A stretch of DNA of 64,000 nucleotides, from contig NZ_JACHLJ010000001.1 of assembly GCF_014204545.1 (NCBI RefSeq), positions 1,054,001-1,118,000 on the forward strand, written 5' to 3'. This DNA comes from Brevundimonas vesicularis (GTDB taxonomy: Bacteria; Pseudomonadota; Alphaproteobacteria; Caulobacterales; Caulobacteraceae). The notes beneath the pieces were generated by a model. It was not told the origin of the DNA. It ran no database searches and saw only the letters and a program-made list of their open reading frames with translations. A program made the translations under genes and the position numbers. This document shows positions 1 to 7,901 of the stretch, piece by piece; position 1 is the first letter of the stretch, and every line of letters begins with the position of its first letter.

Positions 1-139
1 GGTCGTCATGCGACAGGATCACCGCATTCATCTGCGAGCCCAGTTGCGGCTCCTCGCGCGACGCCGCCTCGGCCGAGGCGCGCAGCTGACGCCACACGCT
101 GTCCGTTTCGGTTTCCGCAACGACTTCCAGCTTGGCCAT
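1..139 (-). CDS. cysE: Serine O-acetyltransferase, 5' part only
   Basis: Only the first 46 codons lie in the window; the gene runs off the left edge. The reading begins MAKLEVVAETETDSVWRQLR and continues with EPQLGS and ILSHDD, which matches the N-terminal helical domain of CysE (pattern xxLW..LR.EA....EP.L....ILxH). CysE makes O-acetylserine from serine and acetyl-CoA in the cytoplasm, the first committed step of cysteine synthesis. An AAGGAG ribosome site six bases before the ATG fixes the start; two further ATGs at 160-163 lie upstream of it. It follows a Nudix gene on the same strand after about 20 bases, so the two may be co-transcribed. The catalytic left-handed beta-helix domain is outside the window. 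Confidence 0.8.
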   Translation of the reverse strand, partial: MAKLEVVAETETDSVWRQLRASAEAASREEPQLGSQMNAVILSHDD

Positions 140-159
140 GACCGGCTCCTTCGGCGACA

Positions 160-786
160 TCATACGCGCCCCAGCAAGGCGCGCGCCAGCGCCTCGGGCA
201 GCTCGCCGTTCATCGCCATATGATAGACCTTGTAGGCCGTCGCCACCGTCAGGCTGTCGCGCACCGTTCCCCGCCCGATCTCGCCCAACAGATCGACAAA
301 CGGCACGCGCACCACGGCGATGATCTCGGTGGGATCGGGATCGGTCGGCGCGGGCGACAGGCCCCAGGCGATCCAGGTCATGCCGATCTCGTCGGTGATG
401 GAGTTCGACATCTCGACCTTCAGCGCCGGCAGCCAATGTTCGGCCTGCAAGCCCGCCTCTTCGGCCAGTTCGCGCTGGATGCCGTCGAAGGGATCCTCGT
501 CCAGCGGCGCGCCGCCTTCGGGCATTTCCCAGCTGTAGTTGGCGTGGGCGAAGCGCTGCTGGCCCACCAGGGTCACCGTCCCGTCCTCGTGCACGGGCAA
601 GACGCCGGTCCCGACGTTCTTGAACCGCGCGACGGCATAGTCGGCCTTCATCCCGGTCGGCGCCGTCGCCGGATGCCGGGTCAGCGCCATCCAAGGGCTA
701 TCGAACACGGTCTCGGTTCCGTCGCTGCGCCACGCCGGCGGTTTCGCCAGCCCCTCGGCCCATTTCGGTTCGTCGGATTTGCGCAT
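160..786 (-). CDS. Nudix hydrolase, ADP-ribose pyrophosphatase type
   Basis: The 208-residue protein carries a textbook Nudix box (GX5EX7REUXEEXGU) at residues 91-113, with the core RELAEEAGL. It should hydrolyse a nucleoside diphosphate linked to another group with a divalent metal. The segment before the box (VGQQRFAHANYSWEMPEGG) resembles the ADP-sugar pyrophosphatase group, where a substrate-contacting strand is followed by WE.P.G. The start has an AGGTGG site three bases upstream. It is divergent from the nitroreductase gene 45 bases away and lies just upstream of cysE on the same strand. The family is certain; the exact substrate is inferred. Confidence 0.88.
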   Translation of the reverse strand: MRKSDEPKWAEGLAKPPAWRSDGTETVFDSPWMALTRHPATAPTGMKADYAVARFKNVGTGVLPVHEDGTVTLVGQQRFAHANYSWEMPEGGAPLDEDPFDGIQRELAEEAGLQAEHWLPALKVEMSNSITDEIGMTWIAWGLSPAPTDPDPTEIIAVVRVPFVDLLGEIGRGTVRDSLTVATAYKVYHMAMNGELPEALARALLGRV

Positions 787-831
787 GGGCCACCTATGGC
801 GAAGACGCGGATGAAAGCCTAGCTAGACGGC

Positions 832-1425
832 ATGGTCGCCCTCAACGAACCCCTGCCCCCGCCCGTTCCGTCGAAAGATTTCCGGGACCGCCTGGCCCAG
901 CGGCGCTCCGCCCCAGCCCAGGCCCTGGTCGCGCCCGGCCCGTCTGAGGCCGAACTGGACGAGATACTGACGCTGGGCGCCCGCACGCCCGACCACGGCA
1001 AGCTGTTCCCGTGGCGGTTCGTCGTCCTGGGCCCCCAATCGCGCGCCGACATCGCCGCCCGCCTCGCCGTGCTTGTCGAACTGCGAAACGGCCCGGCCAA
1101 GGATCAGGCGGTCCTGGCCAAGCTGACCGCCGCGCCCGTCACCATCCTGGTCATCTCGACGCCGGTCGAAGGATCCAAGCCGATCTGGGAGCAACAGCTG
1201 TCGGCGGGCGGCGTCTGCATGAACTTGGAACACGCCGCTTCCGGCTTCGGCTATTCGTCCAGCTGGATCACCGACTGGTACAGCTACGACCCGCAAGGCG
1301 TCGCCCTGTTCGGCCTGACCGAGGGCGAGAGCGTCGCCGGCTTCATCCACATCGGCACGCTGAACGAACCCGCGCTGGAACGTCCGCGTCCCGACCTGAC
1401 CGCCAAGGTCACACGCCTGCCGTAA
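832..1425 (+). CDS. Nitroreductase family protein, YdjA-like
   Basis: This is a 197-residue flavin-dependent nitroreductase-fold protein. After a short N-terminal tail the sequence RRSAPAQALVAPGPSEAEL followed by LGARTPDHGKLFPWRFVV fits the compact YdjA subgroup, in which an R(R/T)S..... segment contacts FMN phosphate and the P.HG...PWRF stretch is diagnostic. The C-terminal half (GYSSSWITDW, FIHIGT) matches the dimer interface region of the family. Likely a cytosolic FMN oxidoreductase using NAD(P)H; the physiological substrate cannot be told. It is transcribed alone and divergently from the Nudix gene, followed by a DedA gene 72 bases downstream on the same strand. Confidence 0.85.
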   Translation: MVALNEPLPPPVPSKDFRDRLAQRRSAPAQALVAPGPSEAELDEILTLGARTPDHGKLFPWRFVVLGPQSRADIAARLAVLVELRNGPAKDQAVLAKLTAAPVTILVISTPVEGSKPIWEQQLSAGGVCMNLEHAASGFGYSSSWITDWYSYDPQGVALFGLTEGESVAGFIHIGTLNEPALERPRPDLTAKVTRLP

Positions 1426-1497
1426 GCGGGTGACATAAGGTCGCCCTACGTCGGTTAGACCTCGACCGACCCCGCCTTCCTCCCCCAAGGCCTTCGT

Positions 1498-2160
1498 ATG
1501 GATTCCCTGTTGCAAGCCGTGGGCGATTTCGTCGCCCGCAACCATATGTGGGCCGGCGTCATGCTGGGCCTGGTCGTGTTCGTCGAGTCGCTGGCCGTCG
1601 TCGGCGCCTTCGTGCCCGCCACCGGCCTGCTGGTCGCGGCGGGCGGCCTGATCGCGGCCGGCGTGCTGGACCCCGTCAATGTCATCGTCGGCTGCGTCAT
1701 CGGCGCGGTGATCGGCGACGCCATCTCCTACTGGGCCGGACGTCGAATGGGCGTTCGCTTCCTTCAGCGCCCGATGTTCAAGGCGCACCGTCGCCGCATC
1801 GCCTGGACGCGCCTGTACTGCCGTCGCTACGGCGTCATGTCGATCTTCGTCGGCCGCTTCTTCGGTCCGTTGCGCGCCTTCGTGCCCCTGACCCTGGGCA
1901 TGCTCAGGATGCGTCAGCGCGCCTTCCAGTTCGGCAATGTCACATCCGGGATCGTCTGGGTGCTGGCCATGCTGGCGCCGGGCTATCTCGCCGCCCAGGG
2001 CCTGGCGAAGATGGAAGTCCTCAGCGAGGCCCACGGCCCCACCCTGCTGATCGGCGCCCTCGCGGCAACCATTCTGGTCGTTGCCGTGGTCTATCGCTTG
2101 GTGAAGGCCCGCATGAGCCGCAAGTCGGCCATCATGCGCGGGGCGCTACAGGGCCGCTGA
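1498..2160 (+). CDS. DedA family inner-membrane protein
   Basis: A 220-residue multi-pass membrane protein of the DedA/SNARE-associated (VTT domain) family. Recognisable blocks are FVESLAVVGAFVPATGLL near residue 28, the G.AIGD..SYW.GR....R block (GAVIGDAISYWAGRRMG) and GRFFGPLRAFVPL in the second half, which holds the membrane-embedded Arg and Pro needed for function. DedA proteins act in lipid-carrier or phospholipid flipping and in keeping the proton motive force. The C-terminus is basic (KARMSRKS), consistent with a cytoplasmic tail. The last 29 bases overlap the convergent DUF817 gene. Confidence 0.9.
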   Translation: MDSLLQAVGDFVARNHMWAGVMLGLVVFVESLAVVGAFVPATGLLVAAGGLIAAGVLDPVNVIVGCVIGAVIGDAISYWAGRRMGVRFLQRPMFKAHRRRIAWTRLYCRRYGVMSIFVGRFFGPLRAFVPLTLGMLRMRQRAFQFGNVTSGIVWVLAMLAPGYLAAQGLAKMEVLSEAHGPTLLIGALAATILVVAVVYRLVKARMSRKSAIMRGALQGR

Positions 2161-3004
2161 CCTCCTCTTCCGGTCGGTGCACCAACGAGACCAACACCAC
2201 CGAGATGATCATCAGCAGGAACCAGCTGCCCAGCTTGGCCAGGGACACCATCTCCCACCCGTCGGCCTGCCCCGGATAGACCCAGGCCCGCCCCAGCGTG
2301 CCCAGGTTCTCGGCGAACCAGATGAACAGGGCCACCAAGCCGAAGCCCAGCAGCAACGGCATCTTCAATCGCATCCGATCGACGGTGAAGAAGAACCAGC
2401 CTCGGCAGAACAAGAGGATCGTCAGCACAAATAGGACTTTTCGAAAATCCGGCAGCCAGTGATGGGCGAAGAAGTTGACGTAGATCGCCGCCGCCAGCAC
2501 CCAGGTCGTCCAAAGCGGCGGATACCCGCGCACCCGGATATGGAAGATGCGCTGCACCCTCGCGATGTAGCTGCCGACGGCCGCATACATGAAGCCCGAG
2601 AACAGCGGCACCGCCCCGATCCGCAGCAGACTGTCCTCGGGATAGACCCATGACCCGTGCGCTGTCTTGAACAGCTCCATGACCGTCCCCGCCACATGGA
2701 ACAGGAAGATCACCCGCGCCTCTTCCCAGCTTTCCAGCCGGAAGATCAGCATCGCCGCCTGGATCACCACCGCCCCGGCCGCCAGGAAATCGTAGCGAGA
2801 CACCGGCGCCTCCTCCATCCACAGCAGAAACGTCCCCAGGATCAGGGCCAGCATCAGCCCCCCGAACAGACACGCCCACCCCTGCTTCAGCCCGAACCAA
2901 AGGAACTCATAGGCCTGGCGCCGCGCCCACGACCCGTCCGCCCACGCCTCCGCCCGCGTCATCAGACGACGGCCCCAGGCTTCGAGCGGAAGTGCGTGGT
3001 TCAT
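2132..3004 (-). CDS. DUF817 family membrane protein
   Basis: A 290-residue integral membrane protein with several hydrophobic segments. Its blocks RQAYEFLWFGLKQGWACLFG, HVAGTVMELFKTAHGSWVYPE, FSGFMYAAVGSYIAR and FAENLGTLGRAWVYPGQ match DUF817 (YoaT-like). The pattern of HGSWVYPE and WVYPGQ resembles carotenoid-synthesis or lycopene-cyclase-like membrane proteins, but no enzymatic role is established for the family. Its 3' end overlaps the convergent DedA gene by 29 bases, so the two mRNAs share antisense sequence. Family call from memory; function unknown. Confidence 0.8.
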   Translation of the reverse strand: MNHALPLEAWGRRLMTRAEAWADGSWARRQAYEFLWFGLKQGWACLFGGLMLALILGTFLLWMEEAPVSRYDFLAAGAVVIQAAMLIFRLESWEEARVIFLFHVAGTVMELFKTAHGSWVYPEDSLLRIGAVPLFSGFMYAAVGSYIARVQRIFHIRVRGYPPLWTTWVLAAAIYVNFFAHHWLPDFRKVLFVLTILLFCRGWFFFTVDRMRLKMPLLLGFGLVALFIWFAENLGTLGRAWVYPGQADGWEMVSLAKLGSWFLLMIISVVLVSLVHRPEEEVSGPVAPRA

Positions 3005-3161
3005 CGCATTACCCGTGACGGCGCAGCGCGAAACTTCAAGAGCGGACCGCTTCCGTGCTGCGGCCTTTTAACCGCACGAAAGGAACGTAGAGCGAATTTC
3101 TTGTTCGACATCAGTCCTTAATGCCTACCACCTTAGACTTGCCGGCCAGTAGGAGAAGCTG

Positions 3162-3929
3162 ATGTCTTGCGCAGGCTGTAAGGATGGGGCCGGGTTCGAC
3201 CTGCCGATCACCATGGCGTTCCAGCCCATCGTCGATGTGGCGAACCAGACCGTCTTCGCCTACGAGGCCCTGGTGCGGGGCAAGGACGGCCAAGGCGCCG
3301 GCCAGGTCCTGTCGCAGGTCTCACCCGACAATCGCTACGCCTTCGACCAGGTCTGCCGGACCACCGCCATCGACCTGGCGGCCGGTCTGGATATGACGGC
3401 AGACGGCGCGCACCTGTCGATCAACTTCCTGCCCAATGCGGTCTATGAGCCGCGCGCCTGCATCCGCGCCACCCTGGCGGCGGCGATGCGCACCAACTTC
3501 CCGCTGAACCGGATCATCTTCGAGTTTACCGAGAGCGAGGCGATGGACGCCGATCACATTCTGAACATCCTGCGCGCCTATCGCGCCATGGGGTTCAAGA
3601 CCGCCATCGACGACTTCGGCGCCGGCTACGCGGGTCTGGGCCTGCTCACCCTGTTCCAGCCCGATATCGTCAAGCTGGACATGGCCCTGGTGCGCGACAT
3701 CGACACCAACACGGTCAAGCGCACCATCGTGCGCCACACGTTGAACATGCTTCGGGACCTGGGCATCCAGCCGGTCTGCGAAGGCATCGAAACCCTGGCC
3801 GAACACGATGCCCTGCGCGATCTCGGCGTCGATCTGATGCAAGGCTATCTGCTGGCGAAGCCGGCGCTGGAAGCCCTCTCGCCCATCGCCTGGCCTGACC
3901 AGGCTGCGCCTACCGCCCTAAGCGCCTGA
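3162..3929 (+). CDS. Stand-alone EAL-domain c-di-GMP phosphodiesterase
   Basis: Nearly the whole 255-residue protein is one EAL domain that should hydrolyse cyclic di-GMP. All catalytic signatures are present: the EAL triad at residues 35-37, INFLPN, the metal ligand in FEFTESE, the IDDFGAG loop, the lysine in VKLD, EGIET, and QGYLLAKP at the end. There is no sensor, REC or GGDEF domain. The short N-terminus MSCAGCKDG has two cysteines (C3, C6) directly before the barrel, possibly a redox or metal site. It is an isolated gene between DUF817 (divergent, 157 bases) and a secreted protease-like gene. Confidence 0.93.
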   Translation: MSCAGCKDGAGFDLPITMAFQPIVDVANQTVFAYEALVRGKDGQGAGQVLSQVSPDNRYAFDQVCRTTAIDLAAGLDMTADGAHLSINFLPNAVYEPRACIRATLAAAMRTNFPLNRIIFEFTESEAMDADHILNILRAYRAMGFKTAIDDFGAGYAGLGLLTLFQPDIVKLDMALVRDIDTNTVKRTIVRHTLNMLRDLGIQPVCEGIETLAEHDALRDLGVDLMQGYLLAKPALEALSPIAWPDQAAPTALSA

Positions 3930-4181
3930 TCGCCACGCGGGCGCGTATGCCCGGTAGCATCTCGTCACCGCGAGACCGACTGCGCCAAAGTCGTCGAACC
4001 CAGGCTGGCACGGCGCTCAATGACGGCACAATGTACCGGCTCCGGATCGATAGCGATCCAGTACGCGACTGCCGCACACGTTTGTCAAAAACAATCCGCC
4101 CGCCGCGTCTGCGCAGGCGTATGGACTAGCGTCCTCGTTGCAGTCTGGTAGTCAAGACCTCGATATCTCGGGGGACAACGA
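3930..4181. other. 252-base intergenic region
   Basis: No convincing gene. The only open frame is a short basic one (3947-4129) with no recognisable sequence. The region is lower in G+C than its surroundings and probably carries the promoter of the DUF922 gene; I cannot name one with confidence. Confidence 0.4.
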
Positions 4182-4766
4182 ATGATTTTGAGCATGCTGG
4201 CGGCGTTAGCGATTCAGGCCGCAGAATCGACGACACCGGCGCCTGAGGCCTCCGAACGTTTACGGCTTGCTGCACCTGACGCAGCCGCGTTTCCCAACAC
4301 GACCTTGCGCGGTTATGTGCTGCAGGCCACGTCCCCTCGTGCAATCAGAGCGGAGATGAACCAACTCCGCCCTGGCGTAAATGGACGTCGGCACGATGCG
4401 ACGACGAACTGGCGCTATTCATTCCGCCTCGCGTCTTCAGGCGGCAGATGCGATCCTACGACAGCCGTGGTTGACCACGATATCTCCATCGTCATGCCGG
4501 ATTTGCAGAATCGCGAAGGCCTTCGCCGCCAGGACAAGCAGGCGTGGGATCGCTATTTTTCAGCGCTGCAAATGCATGAGGTCAATCACGCCCGGATCGC
4601 ACAGCTCGGAGCCCAACAGTATCAGGCCGCCATGCGCTCGGCGCCGACCTGCGAAGCCGGAAGGGCTGCAGCGGCTCAGGTAGCCGCAGACGTGTCCGCA
4701 GCCAGTGCTGAGTATGACAGGAGAACCGAGCATGGGAGACACGAAGGCGCTTCTTACCCGAACTAG
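4182..4766 (+). CDS. DUF922 secreted Zn-protease-like protein
   Basis: A 194-residue protein with a short hydrophobic N-terminus ending near AAES, probably a signal peptide. The core fits DUF922, described as predicted secreted Zn-dependent proteases: TTNWRYSF, the metal-binding HExxH motif in MHEVNHARIA, and the C-terminal YDRRTEHGRHEGASYPN, which matches the family's conserved YD..T.HG...GA ending. The likely product is a periplasmic metalloprotease or a non-catalytic relative. Codon choice is less GC-biased than in neighbours, and the gene stands alone, which hints at later acquisition. A GGGG-rich stretch precedes the ATG. Confidence 0.78.
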   Translation: MILSMLAALAIQAAESTTPAPEASERLRLAAPDAAAFPNTTLRGYVLQATSPRAIRAEMNQLRPGVNGRRHDATTNWRYSFRLASSGGRCDPTTAVVDHDISIVMPDLQNREGLRRQDKQAWDRYFSALQMHEVNHARIAQLGAQQYQAAMRSAPTCEAGRAAAAQVAADVSAASAEYDRRTEHGRHEGASYPN

Positions 4767-4778
4767 GTCAAACGCCTG

Positions 4779-5249
4779 TCACCCCCGCCCGCGATAGGTC
4801 GGCACGCCCTGGTCCGGCAGCCACAGCCCCTCGGGCGGCGCGCCGGTCTGCCAGAAAACGTCGATTGGGATGCCGCCGCGCGGATACCAGTACCCGCCGA
4901 TCCTCAGCCATTTGGGCTCAAGCAGGTCGGCCAGCTTGCGGCCGATGGCGACGGTGCAGTCCTCGTGGAAGGCGCCGTGATTGCGGAAACTGGTCAGATA
5001 CAGCTTCAGGCTCTTGGACTCGACCAGCCAGTCGCCCGGCGCATAGTCGATGACGATGTGGGCGAAGTCCGGCTGGCCCGTCACCGGGCACAGGCTGGTG
5101 AATTCCGGCGCCGTGAACCGGGCCAGATACAGCGTATCCGCATGCGGGTTCGGCACCCGCTCCAGCACCGCCGTCTCGGGACTGGTCGGTGCGGCGGTCT
5201 GGGCGCCGAGCTGGCTGAGGTTGTCGGTATAGTGGGTCATGCCGCGCAT
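4779..5249 (-). CDS. queF: NADPH-dependent 7-cyano-7-deazaguanine reductase
   Basis: QueF reduces preQ0 to preQ1 in queuosine synthesis for tRNA wobble modification. The catalytic cysteine sits in [11 protein letters not shown] (Cys54) with the catalytic Asp61 two strands on, and the QueF-specific motif ESKSLKLY (78-85) binds [13 protein letters not shown] follows, as in the short 150-residue homodimeric class. Two in-frame ATGs are possible (5249 or 5240, MTHYTDN); the second is closer to usual family starts and neither has a strong ribosome site. No preQ1 riboswitch was recognised upstream. Other queuosine genes are not in the window. Confidence 0.95.
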   Translation of the reverse strand: MRGMTHYTDNLSQLGAQTAAPTSPETAVLERVPNPHADTLYLARFTAPEFTSLCPVTGQPDFAHIVIDYAPGDWLVESKSLKLYLTSFRNHGAFHEDCTVAIGRKLADLLEPKWLRIGGYWYPRGGIPIDVFWQTGAPPEGLWLPDQGVPTYRGRG

Positions 5250-5570
5250 TTAGGCGCTTGCGACACGTATGAAAATCCTCCCCCGCCGGGGCCGCATTGG
5301 AATCCCCCAGCCATCCCAGTCCCGGACGGCTTCCTCCACGCTTTCAACGCCTTCGCGCCGAGCAGCGTCAATCGACCGATCCTCTGTCCAAACTGTCGTA
5401 TGATGGCCGGTTTTCACCCGCCATCGCCGCCTGCCCGCTTTCACCCCGCCCCCGGCCCGAGATTAGACGAATTAGACTCATTTTTTCGCGCCACCGTCTG
5501 AAATCCCCGCGATTGCCTTCCCCGGCGACAGCCCGCTAAGCGTGGCGAAAGAAAACCAAAGGAGACGTCC
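5250..5570. other. 321-base intergenic region between queF and the NMO gene
   Basis: No supported gene. A 64-codon frame on the minus strand (5250-5444) ends with a stop touching the queF start, but its codon usage (AGG, ATA, GGG) is unlike the neighbours. The right part holds a tandem ATTAGAC repeat (5462-5468 and 5471-5477), the second followed by GACTC, a possible CcrM methylation site, and probably carries the promoter of the downstream gene. Confidence 0.4.
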
Positions 5571-6503
5571 GTGGCCATTCCCGCTTCGCTGCAAAAAGGT
5601 CTGATCCTGCCGATCATTTCGGCGCCGATGTTCCTGGTGTCCGGACCGGATCTGGTGGTCGAGGCCTGCAATGCGGGCGTGATCGGCACCTTCCCGTCGC
5701 TGAACCAGCGCACGACCGAGGGCTATCGCGACTGGATTCATGAAATCAAAGGCCGGCTGAAGCCCGAGGCCGCGGCTTTCGGTGTCAACCACATCGTCCA
5801 CCTGACCAACCCCCGGCTGATGGCCGACATGATGGTGTCGGTCGAGGAGAAGGTGCCGCTGATCATCACCTCCTTGGGCGCCGTGCGCGACGTGGTCGAC
5901 GCGGTCCATGGCTACGGCGGTCAGGTCTTCCATGACATCGCCAACATTCGCCATGCGCGAAAGGCGGCCGAGGCGGGCGTCGATGGTCTGATCCTGGTCG
6001 CCAACGGCGCGGGCGGCCATGCGGGCATCATCAACCCGTTCGCCCTGGTCAATGAGGTCCGCAGCTTCTTCAAGGGGACCATCATCCTGTCGGGCGCGCT
6101 CTCGACGGGTCAGGATGTGGCGGCCGCCCTGATGCTGGGCGCCGACTTCGCCTATATGGGCACGCGCTTCATCAACACGACCGAGGCGATGGCGGCGCCG
6201 GCCTACAAGCAGATGGTCATCGACAGCGGCGCGACCGACATCGTCCATACGCCCGCCGTATCCGGCATCCCCGCCAACTTCATGAGCAAGTCGCTGATCG
6301 AGAACGGCATCGATCCGAAGACCCTGCCAGAGCACAAGCTGGACATGGGCGACGAGGCCAAGGCCTGGAAGACCGTCTGGTCCGCCGGCCAGGGTGCGGG
6401 CGCGATCCACGACGTGCTGCCGACCGCCGAACTGGTCGCGCGCCTGCGACAAGAGTTCGCTCAGGCCACGGATGAATTCGCCATCAAGGCCGGAGCGCGC
6501 TAA
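5571..6503 (+). CDS. Nitronate monooxygenase family protein
   Basis: A 310-residue FMN-binding TIM-barrel protein of the nitronate monooxygenase (2-nitropropane dioxygenase) family. The start PIISAPMFLVSGPDLV is the family's N-terminal strand; ANGAGGHAG is the phosphate/substrate loop with the conserved His; SGALSTGQDVAAALMLGADF and YMGTRF are the FMN-phosphate binding segments near the C-terminus. It should oxidise alkyl nitronates such as propionate 3-nitronate to carbonyl compounds and nitrite. Translation begins at GTG, supported by an AAAGGAG site at 5558-5564. Transcribed alone ahead of a porin-like gene 38 bases downstream. Confidence 0.9.
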   Translation: MAIPASLQKGLILPIISAPMFLVSGPDLVVEACNAGVIGTFPSLNQRTTEGYRDWIHEIKGRLKPEAAAFGVNHIVHLTNPRLMADMMVSVEEKVPLIITSLGAVRDVVDAVHGYGGQVFHDIANIRHARKAAEAGVDGLILVANGAGGHAGIINPFALVNEVRSFFKGTIILSGALSTGQDVAAALMLGADFAYMGTRFINTTEAMAAPAYKQMVIDSGATDIVHTPAVSGIPANFMSKSLIENGIDPKTLPEHKLDMGDEAKAWKTVWSAGQGAGAIHDVLPTAELVARLRQEFAQATDEFAIKAGAR

Positions 6504-6541
6504 AGGCGGCGCCAATCCGCATCTCGCGCGTTGGAGCCGCC

Positions 6542-7243
6542 ATGATCCGCACGACCGTCCTCGCCGCCCTTTCCGCCGCCGCGCTCGCCGTCGCCTTGCC
6601 GGCCTCCGCCCAGTCGGCGCCTGCCGCGCGCGACGCCTGGTCCTTCGAACTGGGCGCGGGCACGGACAACCGCTCCAAGGATGCGTCCAAGTCCGGCAAC
6701 GACGGCTACGCCTTCGGCTCGGCGACCTGGGAAAGCGCGGACGGCCTGTTCTACGTCGGCCCCGGCTTCCAGACGATCCAGGCCGGCGGCTCCAACGTCG
6801 AGGCCGAGTTCGTGGTCGGCTATCAGCCTGAAGCCTTCGGCTATCGGTTCGATTTCAACGTCGCCTACAAGAACCGCCTCGACGCCGAAGCCGGCTATGA
6901 TCAGGACGCCTGGGAGATCACCGGCAACGCCAGCCGCTCGATCGGCCCGGCCAGGGCGCGACTGCAGGTCCAGTATTCGCCCGACGCCGCCGGCTCGACC
7001 GACAGCTTCACCTGGGTCGAGGGCCGCTTGGGCTGGGACTTCACGCCCCAGCTGAACGGCATGGTCGCCATCGGTCGTCGCGAACAGAACGGCGCCCCCG
7101 ATTACACCGGCTGGAACGCCGGCGTGACCTACGCCCTGACCGACGCCCTTGAGCTCGACCTGCGCTACTACGACACCGACGCCCACACCTTCGGCGAACA
7201 ATATGAGGACGCCCTGGTCGCCAAGGTCGCCTACGCCTTCTGA
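6542..7243 (+). CDS. TorF-like putative outer-membrane porin
   Basis: A 233-residue exported protein: a clear signal peptide (hydrophobic core LAALSAAALAVALPASA) with cleavage after ASAQ near residue 21-24. The mature part alternates polar and aromatic residues as in beta-strands and ends VAKVAYAF, with the terminal Phe used by the BAM machinery. The layout, including WSFELGAGTDNRS at the start and VTYALTDALELDLRYYDTD near the end, fits the TorF family of putative porins. Substrate unknown. It follows the NMO gene closely and may be read from the same transcript. Confidence 0.75.
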   Translation: MIRTTVLAALSAAALAVALPASAQSAPAARDAWSFELGAGTDNRSKDASKSGNDGYAFGSATWESADGLFYVGPGFQTIQAGGSNVEAEFVVGYQPEAFGYRFDFNVAYKNRLDAEAGYDQDAWEITGNASRSIGPARARLQVQYSPDAAGSTDSFTWVEGRLGWDFTPQLNGMVAIGRREQNGAPDYTGWNAGVTYALTDALELDLRYYDTDAHTFGEQYEDALVAKVAYAF

Positions 7244-7419
7244 TCGCCAGCCCCTTGCGTAACGGTTGTCGGGCGCCCATCTAGGTCTGGTCGATCTCTC
7301 TGCGTAACGCCGCTGCTCCCTTTGCATCACGCACCGAGGTCCAAAAGCCGATCCCATTCAGACCCGACAGGCCGACCAGGGATCCCTCCCTGCGGTCAAC
7401 GCCAGACGGAGGTCTCCAA

Positions 7420-7632
7420 ATGGCTACCGGCACTGTAAAATGGTACAACCCCACCAAAGGCTATGGCTTCATCGCGCCCGATGACGGCGGCAAGGACGTC
7501 TTCGTCCACGCCTCGGCCGTCGAAACTTCGAGCGTCGGCTCGCTGAACGAAGGCCAGAAGATTTCCTACGAAATCGAGCGCGATTCGCGCTCCGGCAAAG
7601 AGTCCGCCGGTCGCCTTACGGCGGCGGAGTAG
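7420..7632 (+). CDS. Cold-shock domain protein
   Basis: A 70-residue CspA-type single cold-shock domain. RNP1 ([10 protein letters not shown]) and RNP2 (DVFVHASAV) motifs are intact, with [14 protein letters not shown] at the start, so it should bind single-stranded RNA and DNA as a small OB-fold. A GGAG site precedes the ATG. A leader of about 175 bases separates it from the porin gene, enough for the structured 5' UTR common to csp genes. Its TAG stop is followed, in the same frame, by an IF-1-like OB-fold (see next entries), an unusual neighbour. Confidence 0.95.
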   Translation: MATGTVKWYNPTKGYGFIAPDDGGKDVFVHASAVETSSVGSLNEGQKISYEIERDSRSGKESAGRLTAAE

Positions 7633-7661
7633 GACACGCTCCAAGCGTCCAACACGAACGA

Positions 7662-7683
7662 GCCGGCCCCGACCAGGGCCGGC
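7662..7683 (+). other. Perfect 8-bp GC hairpin before the IF-1-like frame
   Basis: GCCGGCCC (7662-7669) pairs perfectly with GGGCCGGC (7676-7683) across a six-base loop. It ends directly against the GTG at 7684. There is no T-run, so it is a poor intrinsic terminator; it may instead mask the ribosome site of the next frame or stabilise the cspA mRNA 3' end. Confidence 0.6.
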
Positions 7684-7878
7684 GTGATCGCCTTCGACGG
7701 CGAGGTCATCAAACTGATGCCGCTCGGCGGCCGTCGTGTTCGCCTGGACAACGGCCACCTGATCACGGTCCTGCCCTCGCTGGGCGCCCAGACGGGCGTC
7801 TCGCTGCTGGGCGACCGCGTGACGGTGGAAATCGCCTTCAATCAGCTGAAGGGCTGGCGCCTGTCGCGCCAGCCCTGA
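7684..7878 (+). CDS. IF-1-like OB-fold small protein
   Basis: The 64-residue frame FDGEVIKLMPLGGRRVRLDN then GH and GDRVTVEI aligns along its length with translation initiation factor IF-1 (consensus EG.V.E.LPN..FRV.LENGH......GD.V.VE). The basic loop of true IF-1 (GKMRKN..R) is missing and replaced by SLGAQTG, so ribosome binding like IF-1 is doubtful. The only start available is GTG at 7684, with no clear ribosome site and a hairpin immediately before it. It shares the reading frame of cspA, separated by one TAG and 17 codons. Either a separate OB-fold protein or the tail of a readthrough or split two-domain protein. Confidence 0.55.
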   Translation: MIAFDGEVIKLMPLGGRRVRLDNGHLITVLPSLGAQTGVSLLGDRVTVEIAFNQLKGWRLSRQP

Positions 7879-7901
7879 GGCTTCTGCACACGGATGCCGA
7901 C

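Noticed and set aside
5250-5444. A 64-codon frame on the minus strand whose stop touches the queF start
   Set aside because: Codons AGG, ATA and GGG are unlike genuine genes here and there is no ribosome site or recognisable sequence.
5250-5570. preQ1 riboswitch expected upstream of queF
   Set aside because: No sequence matching a preQ1 aptamer was recognised on the minus strand in this stretch.
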